Source: Geothermobacter ehrlichii
GTDB lineage: Bacteria; Desulfobacterota; Desulfuromonadia; Desulfuromonadales; Geothermobacteraceae
Length of the DNA: 64,000 nucleotides
Direction: 5' to 3'
Assembly (NCBI RefSeq): GCF_008124615.1
Contig: NZ_VNIB01000009.1
Location: forward strand, 58,322 to 122,321
The notes below the pieces were generated by a model. That model was given only the letters and a program-made list of their open reading frames with translations, was not told the DNA's origin and made no database searches. The translations under genes were made by a program, and so were the position numbers. The stretch's first letter is position 1. Each line of letters begins with the position of its first letter. Shown here piece after piece: positions 53,535 to 61,494 of this stretch.

Positions 53535-54526
53535 ATCTGCGATCCCCCCGTGGTTGGCTGCCGCTGCTGCTGGTCGCCCTGGGCCTGGCCCTGCTGCTGT
53601 CTCTGGTTGCCGGCACGCGAGCCCTTTCTCCGGCCGAGCTGCTGGCGGTGCTGCTGGGCCGTCCGGCATCTCCGACCCTGGCCGCCATCGTACTGAAGAT
53701 CCGCCTGCCCCGGGCGTTGCTGGCGGCCCTGGTCGGCAGCGCTCTCGGGGCTTCCGGAAGTGCCTTTCAGGCGGTGCTGCGCAATCCCCTGGCCGATCCC
53801 TACATTCTCGGTGTCTCCGGCGGCGCCGCGCTGGGGGCGGTGGCGGCTCTGACTCTTGGCTTTTCGTCTCCCCTGCTGCTGCCGGCAGCAGCCTTTGCCG
53901 GCGCCGCCGGCGCCCTGCTGCTGGTCTACTGGGTCGCCCAGGCGCATAGCGGCTCGCCGCACACCCTGATTCTTTCCGGGGTCATGGTCGGCAGCCTGGC
54001 CTCGGCACTGCTGCTCTTTCTGCTCTGGATGGCGCCCGCCGATCCGGTGCGGACGGCGGTCTTCTGGCTGGCCGGCAATCTTGCCCTGGCCGATCCCGGC
54101 TGGTTGCCCTGGGCCGCGCTCTGGGTTGGTGCCGCTTTCTGCGCCCTCTGGGTCCAGTGCGGAGCCCTCGACCTGCTGACCCAGGGGGAAGAGACCGCTG
54201 CCGATCTCGGTCTCGAGGTCGGCCGGGCGCGGCTGCTGCTGTTCGCCGCCGCCGGAGGGCTGACCGCCGCCGCGGTGGCCATGGCCGGGCTGGTCGGTTT
54301 TGTCGGCCTGACCGTCCCCCATGTAGCGCGGCTGTTCTGGGGCGCCTCGCATCGCCTTCTGTTGCCGGCCTCGGCTCTGCTCGGGGCGGTCTTTCTGCTG
54401 CTGGCGGACACCCTGTCGCGCACCCTGCTGGCGCCGGCGGAAATTCCGGTCGGGGTGGTCACCGCCCTGATCGGCGCGCCCTTCTTTCTTTTTCTTCTGC
54501 GCCGCCGACAAGGAGGTGGGGAATGA
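53531..54526 (+). CDS. btuC: Cobalamin ABC transporter permease (FecCD family)
   Basis: 331 aa with about ten membrane helices. Family motifs include RLPRALLAALVGSALGASGSAFQ, NPLADPYILGVSGGAALGAV and GLVGFVGLTVPHVARLFWG (the ATPase-contact loop). The GTG start overlaps the btuF stop; the TGA overlaps the ATG of the ATPase gene. Normal length. Confidence 0.95.
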   Translation: MNLRSPRGWLPLLLVALGLALLLSLVAGTRALSPAELLAVLLGRPASPTLAAIVLKIRLPRALLAALVGSALGASGSAFQAVLRNPLADPYILGVSGGAALGAVAALTLGFSSPLLLPAAAFAGAAGALLLVYWVAQAHSGSPHTLILSGVMVGSLASALLLFLLWMAPADPVRTAVFWLAGNLALADPGWLPWAALWVGAAFCALWVQCGALDLLTQGEETAADLGLEVGRARLLLFAAAGGLTAAAVAMAGLVGFVGLTVPHVARLFWGASHRLLLPASALLGAVFLLLADTLSRTLLAPAEIPVGVVTALIGAPFFLFLLRRRQGGGE

Positions 54527-55767
54527 TCCGGGTCGAGCGGCTGCACTTTGCCTACGGCCGGCAGCCGGTGCTGCGCGGCCTCGATCTGGAGGTCGGGCCG
54601 GGGGAGATTCTCGCCGTGCTCGGTCCCAACGGCTGCGGCAAGTCGACCCTGCTGCGCCTGTTGCGCGGGGTTCTCGAGCCGGCGGCGGGACGGGTGCTCT
54701 GGCAGGGGCGGGAGGCCTGCCGGCTGGGGCGCCGGGCGATGGCCCGGCTGGCGGCGGTGGTCCCCCAGTCGCCGCAGGTTCCCTTTCCCTACCCGGTACG
54801 GGAGCTGGTGGCGATGGGCCGTTTCGCCCGCCGTGCCGGATTTTTCGGCGCGACCCAGGCCGACCGGAGGGCGGTGGAGAAGGCGATGGCGCTGACCGAC
54901 ACCCTGCAGCTGGCTGAACGTCAGGTCACCGACCTGAGCGGTGGCGAGTTGCAGCGGGTGCTGCTGGCGCGCGCCCTGGCCCAACAGTCGCCGGTGTTGC
55001 TGCTCGACGAGGCGACCAGTCAGCTCGACCTCGATCACCGGCTGGAGATCGCCGAGCTGCTGGTACGCCTCAACCGGGAGCAGGGGACGACGGTGATCCA
55101 GGTCTCCCACGACCTCGACCTGGCAGCCGAAACCTCCCACCGTATCCTGCTGCTGGCCGGGGACGGGATGCCGGTGGCGCTCGGAACGCCGGTCGAGGTC
55201 TTTACTTCGGCCAACCTGCGCCGGGCCTTCCGGGTCGAGGTGAAGGTCGAGCGCAATCCCTACACCGGCGCGCCGCGCGCCTATCCGGTCGGACGCGGCA
55301 GGGGGGATGGCGGTGGACTGCCGCGGGTGCATCTGCTCTGCGGCGGAGGCAGCGGCGGCGAACTGCTGCGCCGGCTGCATCTGGCCGGTGCCGAGATCAG
55401 CGTCGGTCCGCTCAACCGGGGGGATTCCGACCAGGAACTGGCGGCGGCGATCGGGCTGGAGACGGTGCTGGTGGAGTCCTTCTGTCCGGTTTCGGAACCG
55501 GCCCTGCAGGCGGCCGGCGAACTCTGCCGGCGGGCGGGGGCGCTGGTGGTGGCGCCGACGGTCTGGGGCCCCGGCAACCTGGCGGTGCTCGAAATCGCCC
55601 GCCAGGCCGTGGAACGGCGGATACCGGTGTTGCTGGTCGATCCCCGCGCCGACCGGGACTATACCGGCGGCCGGGCCTGGGAGCGGCTGCATGCGATTCT
55701 GCGATCGGGTGGTCAGGTCGTGCCCGATGCCGAGGCGGTACTGCAGGCCTTGCGCCGCGAGGATTAA
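54523..55767 (+). CDS. btuD: Cobalamin ABC transporter ATPase with extra C-terminal domain
   Basis: 414 aa, about 155 longer than a plain BtuD/FecE. Residues 1-245 are the ATPase: Walker A GPNGCGKST (34-42), signature LSGGELQR (138-145), Walker B VLLLDEATSQLD (158-169) and the H-loop VSHDLDL. Residues ~267-414 form a separate Rossmann-like domain beginning PRVHLLCGGGSGGELLRRL, with LVVAPTVWGPGNLAVLEIA and VPVLLVDPR-like strands. Its ligand is unknown. It overlaps btuC by four bases (ATGA). Confidence 0.9.
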   Translation: MIRVERLHFAYGRQPVLRGLDLEVGPGEILAVLGPNGCGKSTLLRLLRGVLEPAAGRVLWQGREACRLGRRAMARLAAVVPQSPQVPFPYPVRELVAMGRFARRAGFFGATQADRRAVEKAMALTDTLQLAERQVTDLSGGELQRVLLARALAQQSPVLLLDEATSQLDLDHRLEIAELLVRLNREQGTTVIQVSHDLDLAAETSHRILLLAGDGMPVALGTPVEVFTSANLRRAFRVEVKVERNPYTGAPRAYPVGRGRGDGGGLPRVHLLCGGGSGGELLRRLHLAGAEISVGPLNRGDSDQELAAAIGLETVLVESFCPVSEPALQAAGELCRRAGALVVAPTVWGPGNLAVLEIARQAVERRIPVLLVDPRADRDYTGGRAWERLHAILRSGGQVVPDAEAVLQALRRED

Positions 55768-55784
55768 CGGGCGGAAGGTTGCTG

Positions 55785-55812
55785 TTGACTTGATGCCGGG
55801 GATTGTTAGACT
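55785..55812 (+). promoter_or_regulatory. Candidate promoter and leader hairpin of the thioredoxin-like gene
   Basis: TTGACT (55785-55790), 16-bp spacer, TAGACT (55807-55812). The leader then holds a nine-base-pair hairpin GCCCGGCCG/CGGCCGGGC (55824-55851) and a TTTTTT run at 55879-55884, which together could attenuate transcription. Confidence 0.4.
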
Positions 55813-55977
55813 GGTGCGACAGTGCCCGGCCGGGACCGAAAACGGCCGGGCCTGCGAAGAGACACTGACCGCCGTCCTTTTTTCTTCGGAGGCATGACCA
55901 GTCTTCTTTTGGTTCTCACCTGCTCAGTTGACGGCATTCAACCCCCTGTTCTGGCGGTCGACCCCCTGGAGGAGCGC

Positions 55978-56478
55978 ATGACATCGTTTCGTACCCTGTT
56001 GTTGCTTTCCGTTCTGCTGCTGGTTTTCTCCCTGCCGGCTGCGGCCCTGGAAAAGGGCGACATCGCCCCGGATTTCGAGTTGCCGAACCTGTCGGGCAAG
56101 CTGGTCCGCCTGGCGCAGTACAGGGGCAGGATCGTCGTTCTCAAACTGGCGACAACCTGGTGTCCCACCTGCCGGCAGCAGATGGAGGAAATCGGCAAGC
56201 TGGCCGATTTCCTCGATGACAGTGACGTGGTCGTGCTCGACGTCTTTCTGCAGGACAACGAGAGCATGGTGCGTGACTATCTGGCCGGCAAGGCGCTGCC
56301 AAAAAACTTCGTGCCCCTGCTCGACGACGGCCAGGTACGCAAGGCCTACAATGTCTATCTCATTCCCCGCCTGCTGGTGATCGGCCCCGAGTTCAAGATC
56401 CGGCGCGACGGCAGTCTGATCATGGCTCGGGAACTGAAGAAGATGATCAATGCCATCCGGCAGGAAAAGTCGGATTGA
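55978..56478 (+). CDS. TlpA/ResA-like exported thioredoxin
   Basis: 166 aa. A signal peptide or N-terminal anchor (about 1-22, ending PAAA) is followed by a thioredoxin fold. The fold has the TlpA start GDIAPDFELPNLSGKLVRL, the redox motif WCPTC (about 60-64) and a cis-proline segment YLIPRLLVI. It should reduce or oxidise periplasmic disulfides. The ATG at 55978 is favoured by GGAGGAG; an in-frame ATG 28 codons upstream has GGAGG only one base away. It is 65 bp upstream of selD. Confidence 0.88.
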   Translation: MTSFRTLLLLSVLLLVFSLPAAALEKGDIAPDFELPNLSGKLVRLAQYRGRIVVLKLATTWCPTCRQQMEEIGKLADFLDDSDVVVLDVFLQDNESMVRDYLAGKALPKNFVPLLDDGQVRKAYNVYLIPRLLVIGPEFKIRRDGSLIMARELKKMINAIRQEKSD

Positions 56479-56543
56479 CGATCAAGACCGGGATTCTTCC
56501 GGCAAGACGATTCACAAACAGTATTAAAGTAGGAGGTGGTCCA

Positions 56544-57596
56544 ATGTTTTTTTTCAGGAAAAAGACCCTGACCGGCCTGTCCCGCACCTGCGGCTGAGCG
56601 GCCAAGATCGGTCCGGCAGTTCTGTCGGACGCTCTCGAGGGCCTGCCTGCGCCCGATGATCCCAATCTGCTGGTCGGCATCGAAACTTCCGACGATGCGG
56701 CGGTGTACCGTCTGTCGCCGGAGCTTGCCATGGTCAACACCGTGGACTTCATCACCCCGCCGGTGGATGACCCTTACTGGTTCGGACAGATTTCCGCGGC
56801 CAATTCCATCTCAGACGTCTATTCGATGGGTGGCAAACCGGTTACCGCTCTCAACCTGGTGATGTTCCCCTCCCGGCATCTCGACATGGGGTATCTGAAG
56901 GAGATCCTGCGCGGCGGCCATGACAAGGTGCAGGAAGCAGGCGCCTGCCTGGTTGGTGGCCATTCGGTCGACGACGAAGAGCCGAAGTACGGGCTTTGCG
57001 TCAATGGCGTGGTGCACCCGGATCGGATCATCACCAATGCCGGCGCCCGTCCCGGCGACGCCCTGATTTTGACCAAGCCGATCGGTTCCGGGGTGCTGTT
57101 CAATGCTGTGCGGTCGGGAAAGTTTCCCTACCCGGAGCTGGAGCGGGAGGTGCTCCCTTCCATCGCCGCTCTGAACGGTCCGGCGATGGAAGCAGCCCTG
57201 CGTTTCGAGCTGCACGCCTGCACCGATCTCACCGGTTTCGGCATTCTCGGTCATCTGCTGGAAATGGCCCAGGGGGCCGACGCCCGGATCCGGGTTCGCT
57301 ACCGGGAGCTGCCGTTCTATCCCGGCGCCCTGGAGATGTACCGCAAGGGGGAAACCACCGGCAGTAATCGACCGAACCGGGCGATGGTCGCCCGCTGTGA
57401 ACTGGATATGCGCTGTGCCCTGAACGGGGCGGAGGAAGAGCTGCTCTACGACCCGCAAACCTCTGGCGGGCTGCTGCTGGCTCTGCCGGCGTCCCAGGCG
57501 GATGAACTGCTGGCGGAGCTGCATGCCGGCGGTGTCAAGGCCGCCCGACTGATCGGCGAAGTTGTGTCCGGAGCGGTCGGCATCGAAGTCGTCTGA
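56544..57596 (+). CDS. selD: Selenide, water dikinase (selenocysteine-containing SelD, in-frame TGA)
   Basis: 350 aa if the TGA at 56595-56597 is read as selenocysteine (residue 18). The N-terminus MFFFRKKTLTGLSRTCG-U-AAKIGPAVL aligns with the Cys-Gly-Cys-Lys active site of E. coli SelD, with Sec at the catalytic Cys17 position. PNLLVGIETSDDAAVY, SISDVYSMGGKPVTALNL and LVGGHSVDDEEPKYGLCV follow; length matches the family. An AGGAGG ribosome site is upstream. A SECIS-like hairpin follows the TGA. It makes selenophosphate from selenide and ATP. Gene callers will start it at 56703 and lose the catalytic residue. Confidence 0.95.
56611..56630 (+). promoter_or_regulatory. SECIS-like stem-loop in selD
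   Basis: GTCCGGCA - GTTC - TGTCGGAC forms an eight-base-pair stem with one G-U pair and a loop beginning G-U. The loop starts 22 bases after the TGA, in the range of bacterial SECIS elements read by SelB. It lies inside the coding sequence, as required in bacteria. Confidence 0.75.
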
Positions 57597-57713
57597 CGGC
57601 AAGCCCTTTTTTTGGGTCGTTGCAATCAGTTTTGTCTATGTTGTGATTTATCAGAATAGGGATTGTCGATTTCTGCCGGCTGCGATGCCGTTGCGGAGCA
57701 AACGGATGCGACG

Positions 57714-58502
57714 ATGAACATGCATCTGCTGGTTGGGACGTTGGGGCTGGTGAGCGGCTTTCTTTCGGGGTTGCTCGGCATCGGCGGCGGCATCGTCATG
57801 GCGCCGCTGCTGCTCTATGTGCCGCCGTGGCTGGGGTTGCCCGCTTTTTCGATGCGGGAGGTGGCCGGCCTGACCATCATCCAGGGGCTGACAGCCTGCC
57901 TTTCCGGAGTGCTGGTCCACCGCAAGTTCCATTTTGTCTCCGGCCGTCTCGCCGCCTGGATGGGCTCGACTATTTTTGTCGCCGCCCTGACTGGTGGCGC
58001 CGCTGCTGACCGGATCGCCAACCAGCTGCTGTTGGCGGTCTTTGCCATTCTGGCTCTGGCGGCCGCCGTCCTGATCCTTGTCCCCACGGCCGAAGACAGT
58101 GAACGGCCGAACGTCGAGCAGGTCACTTTCAGCCGCCTGCGGGCCGTTACCATTGCCGGCGGCGTCGGTTTTCTGGGGGGGCTGGTCGGTCAGGGCGGCT
58201 CTTTCATTCTCATACCGCTGATGACCTCGTTTCTGCAGATACCGACGCGGATCGCCATCGGCAGCAATCTGGCGATCATACTTCTCTCTTCTCTGGCGGC
58301 CTTTCTCGGCAAGGCGCTGACCGGGCAGATCCTCTGGTCGCTGGTGCCGGCGCTGGTTCTGGCGGTCGTTCCGGCGACGTTTGCCGGCGGGCAGCTCAGC
58401 CGCCGGCTGCCGGTGGGCAAACTGCGTCTGCTGCTGGCGGTGTGCATTGCCGTTGCCGCCATCAGGATCAGCCTGTCCGCCCTGACCTTCTGTCTGGAAT
58501 GA
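57714..58502 (+). CDS. TSUP (TauE/SafE) family permease
   Basis: 262 aa with about eight membrane helices in two repeats. The first has GLVSGFLSGLLGIGGGIVMAP, the second FLGGLVGQGGSFILIPLMTSF, both with the family G-G-G/G-Q-G-G motif. TSUP proteins carry sulfite, sulfoacetate, thiosulfate or other anions. Its place next to selD invites a selenium or sulfur oxyanion role, but the sequence does not prove it. The start is taken at the first of two close ATGs (57714, 57720). Confidence 0.88.
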   Translation: MNMHLLVGTLGLVSGFLSGLLGIGGGIVMAPLLLYVPPWLGLPAFSMREVAGLTIIQGLTACLSGVLVHRKFHFVSGRLAAWMGSTIFVAALTGGAAADRIANQLLLAVFAILALAAAVLILVPTAEDSERPNVEQVTFSRLRAVTIAGGVGFLGGLVGQGGSFILIPLMTSFLQIPTRIAIGSNLAIILLSSLAAFLGKALTGQILWSLVPALVLAVVPATFAGGQLSRRLPVGKLRLLLAVCIAVAAIRISLSALTFCLE

Positions 58503-58558
58503 TCCCGGTTTCCATCGTTGCTGGCGGAGGGGGGTAACTAGGCAGATGGGAAAAAGTC

Positions 58559-58611
58559 GCCCGCCTGGCGGTCTCCCTGACCGCCTCTCTGTTCGGGCAG
58601 CGGATTCTCTG
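58559..58611 (+). pseudogene. Remnant of an arginase gene 3' end
   Basis: 53 bases match the 3' end of the intact arginase gene (50077-50129) at 49 positions by eye. Translated in frame it reads ARLAVSLTASLFGQRIL, against ARLAVSLTASLFGKRIL in the real protein, but the stop codon is changed to TGG. Nothing upstream resembles arginase. It is a non-functional leftover of a duplication or recombination. Confidence 0.85.
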
Positions 58612-58626
58612 GGGCCCTTTCCTCAC

Positions 58627-58641
58627 TGGCACCCCTTGTGC
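58627..58641 (+). promoter_or_regulatory. Sigma-54 promoter of gnfR
   Basis: TGGCAC-CCCTT-GTGC keeps the GG-N10-GC spacing and lies 41 bases before the gnfR ATG, giving a short leader. It is nearly the same as the promoter upstream of glnK (TGGCAC-ACCCC-GTGC), suggesting a common nitrogen-responsive activator. Confidence 0.75.
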
Positions 58642-58681
58642 AGTCTCCCTTGCTTGAGATCCACGCAAGGGAGGTTGCGCC

Positions 58682-59245
58682 ATGAAGGTTCTGCTGGTTG
58701 CCGACGACGAACCCCTGGTCCGGCACCAGGTGCTCGAATCGGTCGCAAGCTATGGGTTTGACAGGATTATCGAGGCCGAAAACGGGGTGCAGGCCCTGTC
58801 TCTGGCCCTGACGGAAAAGCCGCTTCTGGCCATTCTCGATGTCTCCATGCCGGGCATGGACGGTGTCAGTGTTGCCGAAAAATTAAGCAAGGAGCGGCCC
58901 ATGCCGCTTCTGTTGTTGACCGCGACCCGCGATGCCGAAACCTTCGCCCGGGCCCGCGAGGCCGGGGTGCAGCATTACCTGCTCAAGCCCTTCGATCCTG
59001 ATCAGCTGCGCGTCACCCTGGAGCTGGCGATTCACCAGTTCATGGAGCTGCACCAGCTGCGCGAGGAGAACGACCGCCTGAAGGAGACCCTGGAGACCCG
59101 CAAGCAGATCGACCGCGCCAAAAGGGTGCTCATGGGCCGGGGGCTGAGCGAGCCGGAGGCCTATCGCCGGATGCAGAAGCTGGCCATGGACCGGCGCAAG
59201 AGCCTGCGCCAAGTGGCCGAGGCGATCCTGCTGGTCGAGGGGTGA
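58682..59245 (+). CDS. gnfR: ANTAR-domain response regulator (GnfR type)
   Basis: 187 aa. A receiver domain with phosphoacceptor Asp53 (LAILDVSMPGMDG) is followed by a helical linker. The ANTAR RNA-binding domain (about 125-187) has RKQIDRAKRVLMGRGLSEPE and YRRMQKLAMDRRKSLRQVAE. ANTAR proteins bind paired hairpins in leader RNAs and prevent termination. In Geobacter, GnfR paired with kinase GnfL controls nitrogen-fixation genes this way. GGGAGG precedes the ATG. The glnK leader downstream is the probable target. The symbol is by analogy and context. Confidence 0.87.
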   Translation: MKVLLVADDEPLVRHQVLESVASYGFDRIIEAENGVQALSLALTEKPLLAILDVSMPGMDGVSVAEKLSKERPMPLLLLTATRDAETFARAREAGVQHYLLKPFDPDQLRVTLELAIHQFMELHQLREENDRLKETLETRKQIDRAKRVLMGRGLSEPEAYRRMQKLAMDRRKSLRQVAEAILLVEG

Positions 59246-59254
59246 TCCGGATTC

Positions 59255-60832
59255 ATGGTGCAAGAGTCGAAACACGATCGTCTGCTCAAGGCCCACCTGG
59301 AGATCAGCCAGCACCTGACCGACGTCGCCAGCGGCGAGCTGCTGCAACGCATCCTTGAGCTGGCCCAGGGGGTGTTCGGCTTCGACAACGCCATCATCCG
59401 CCTGCTCGATGAACAGAGTGGCGAGCTGGTGACCGTCGCCTCCTTCGGTTACCCGGCCGAGGCCGAACGGCTGCGCATCTGCCTGGGCGAGGGGATCATG
59501 GGTCGGGTCGCTGCCCGCGGCGAGCCGATTCTTGTGGCCGATGTTCTCGACGAGCCCGGCTATCTCGGTGGCATCGAGGGGGCGCGCAGCGAGCTGGCGG
59601 TGCCGCTGGTGGCGCACGAGCGCGTCATCGGTGTCTTCAACGTCGAAAGCCGCCGGCCCGGCGCCTTCGATCAGGCGGACATCGGTCCCATGCTCGCTTT
59701 TGCCGGTCTGGCGGCCATCGCCTTGGAGAACGAGCGTCTGCTCGCCTTTCTCGACCGCGCAAGCGATGCCAACCGGCAGCTCGACCAGCTCAACCGACAG
59801 ATCCTGCGCCATGTAAATCTCGGCGTCTACACCCTCGACACCGATCTGAAGGTGACCAGCTGGAATCCGGCCATGGAACGGCTCAGCGGCCGGCCGGCCT
59901 ACGAGGTGCTTGGGTGTGACCTGCTCGATCTCTTTCCCCACCTGCGCGGTCAGGACTTCGAGCGTCTTTTGCGCCAGGTAGTGGCGGGTGGTAGCCCGGG
60001 AGTGCTGGAGTTGCCCCACCGCAACCTGCGCGGCGAACTGCGCTTTCAGAAGCGCCAGGTCGTCCCCTTGCGCCGGGCCGGCATGACCACCGGGGTGCTG
60101 GTAGTGGTCGAGGATCTCACCGAGTTTCGCCGCCTGCTCGACCGGCACCTGCATACCGAAAAGTTGGCCGAGATCGGCCGCCTGACCGCCGGTATCGCCC
60201 ACGAGATCAACAACCCCCTGACGGTGATCGGCTATGCCGCCCAGTTGCTCGAGCGGGAACTTCCCGGTGATGAGGGGCGCGACCTGATCGAGCGCGTCGG
60301 CCGCGAAGTCGAGCGGCTCCAGGCTCTGACCGAGGGGCTGCTCAGCTTCTCCCGCCGGGAAGCGCCGCAACTGCGTCCCACCGACCTGCAGGCGGTGCTC
60401 GAAGATGTGCTTTTGCTGTTGCATTATGAGCTGCAGAAACGATCCATTCATCTGGTGCGCTGCTTCCACCCGGTTCCGGCGGTGGCCGCTGATGTCAACA
60501 AGCTCAAGCAGGTGTTCATCAACCTGCTGCAGAACGCTGCCCAGGCGCTCGGGCGAGACGGGGTGATATGCGTGAAGCTGAAGCAGGCAGGCGAGAACCA
60601 AGTGGTGGTCGAGGTTGCCGACAACGGACCAGGCATTGCCGAGGATCTGCGGGGACGTATCTTCGAGCCCTTTTTCACGACCAAACAGGAGGGGGAGGGG
60701 ACCGGACTCGGTCTCTATCTCTGCCGCCAGATCGTTCAGGAACATGACGGCGAGATTGAGCTGGACAGCCGGCCCGGCATGGGGGCGCTGTTCCGGCTCA
60801 CCTTCCCAGCCCATCCGGTGAACAAAATTTAG
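59255..60832 (+). CDS. gnfL: Cytoplasmic GAF-PAS sensor histidine kinase (GnfL type)
   Basis: 525 aa with no membrane segment. The GAF domain (about 25-165) is followed by a PAS domain (about 180-295) and HisKA with His316 (LTAGIAHEINNPLT). The ATPase domain has NLLQNAAQALG, VADNGPGIAED and TGLGLYLC. It should phosphorylate the ANTAR regulator encoded nine bases upstream. The GAF/PAS input suggests sensing a small molecule or redox/nitrogen state in the cytoplasm. No ribosome site of note, so translation may be coupled. Confidence 0.9.
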   Translation: MVQESKHDRLLKAHLEISQHLTDVASGELLQRILELAQGVFGFDNAIIRLLDEQSGELVTVASFGYPAEAERLRICLGEGIMGRVAARGEPILVADVLDEPGYLGGIEGARSELAVPLVAHERVIGVFNVESRRPGAFDQADIGPMLAFAGLAAIALENERLLAFLDRASDANRQLDQLNRQILRHVNLGVYTLDTDLKVTSWNPAMERLSGRPAYEVLGCDLLDLFPHLRGQDFERLLRQVVAGGSPGVLELPHRNLRGELRFQKRQVVPLRRAGMTTGVLVVVEDLTEFRRLLDRHLHTEKLAEIGRLTAGIAHEINNPLTVIGYAAQLLERELPGDEGRDLIERVGREVERLQALTEGLLSFSRREAPQLRPTDLQAVLEDVLLLLHYELQKRSIHLVRCFHPVPAVAADVNKLKQVFINLLQNAAQALGRDGVICVKLKQAGENQVVVEVADNGPGIAEDLRGRIFEPFFTTKQEGEGTGLGLYLCRQIVQEHDGEIELDSRPGMGALFRLTFPAHPVNKI

Positions 60833-60917
60833 TCAGAGGCCTTCTTTCTGCCGCAAGTTTGGGCAAGGTGGAGAAGTGTCGTTGGGGAATTGCTTGAAAG
60901 TAAAAGAAAAACCTTTT

Positions 60918-60932
60918 TGGCACACCCCGTGC
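60918..60932 (+). promoter_or_regulatory. Sigma-54 promoter of glnK-amtB
   Basis: TGGCAC-ACCCC-GTGC with GG-N10-GC spacing. It predicts transcription start near 60944 and a leader of almost 190 bases. An upstream TGCC-N9-GGCA repeat (60858-60874) could be an activator site. Confidence 0.8.
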
Positions 60933-60999
60933 TAGCTACCTGAGGAGTCGCCGGCGCCGGCTGTTTGGTCCCCCGGCAACCACAGACTGGTCGAACAGC

Positions 61000-61469
<470 letters not shown>

Positions 61470-61494
61470 ACGCAAGAGGAAGGAGAACGGAACG

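Noticed and set aside
56703..57596. A 297-aa SelD starting at GTG 56703
   Set aside because: The upstream in-frame sequence, read through one TGA, has the missing SelD N-terminus and a better ribosome site, so the short form is an artefact of the Sec codon.
58645..58673. Stem CTCCCTTGC/GCAAGGGAG that would hide the gnfR ribosome site
   Set aside because: The sigma-54 promoter at 58627-58641 puts the start of transcription near 58653, so most of the 5' arm is not in the RNA. It can only act as a DNA palindrome.
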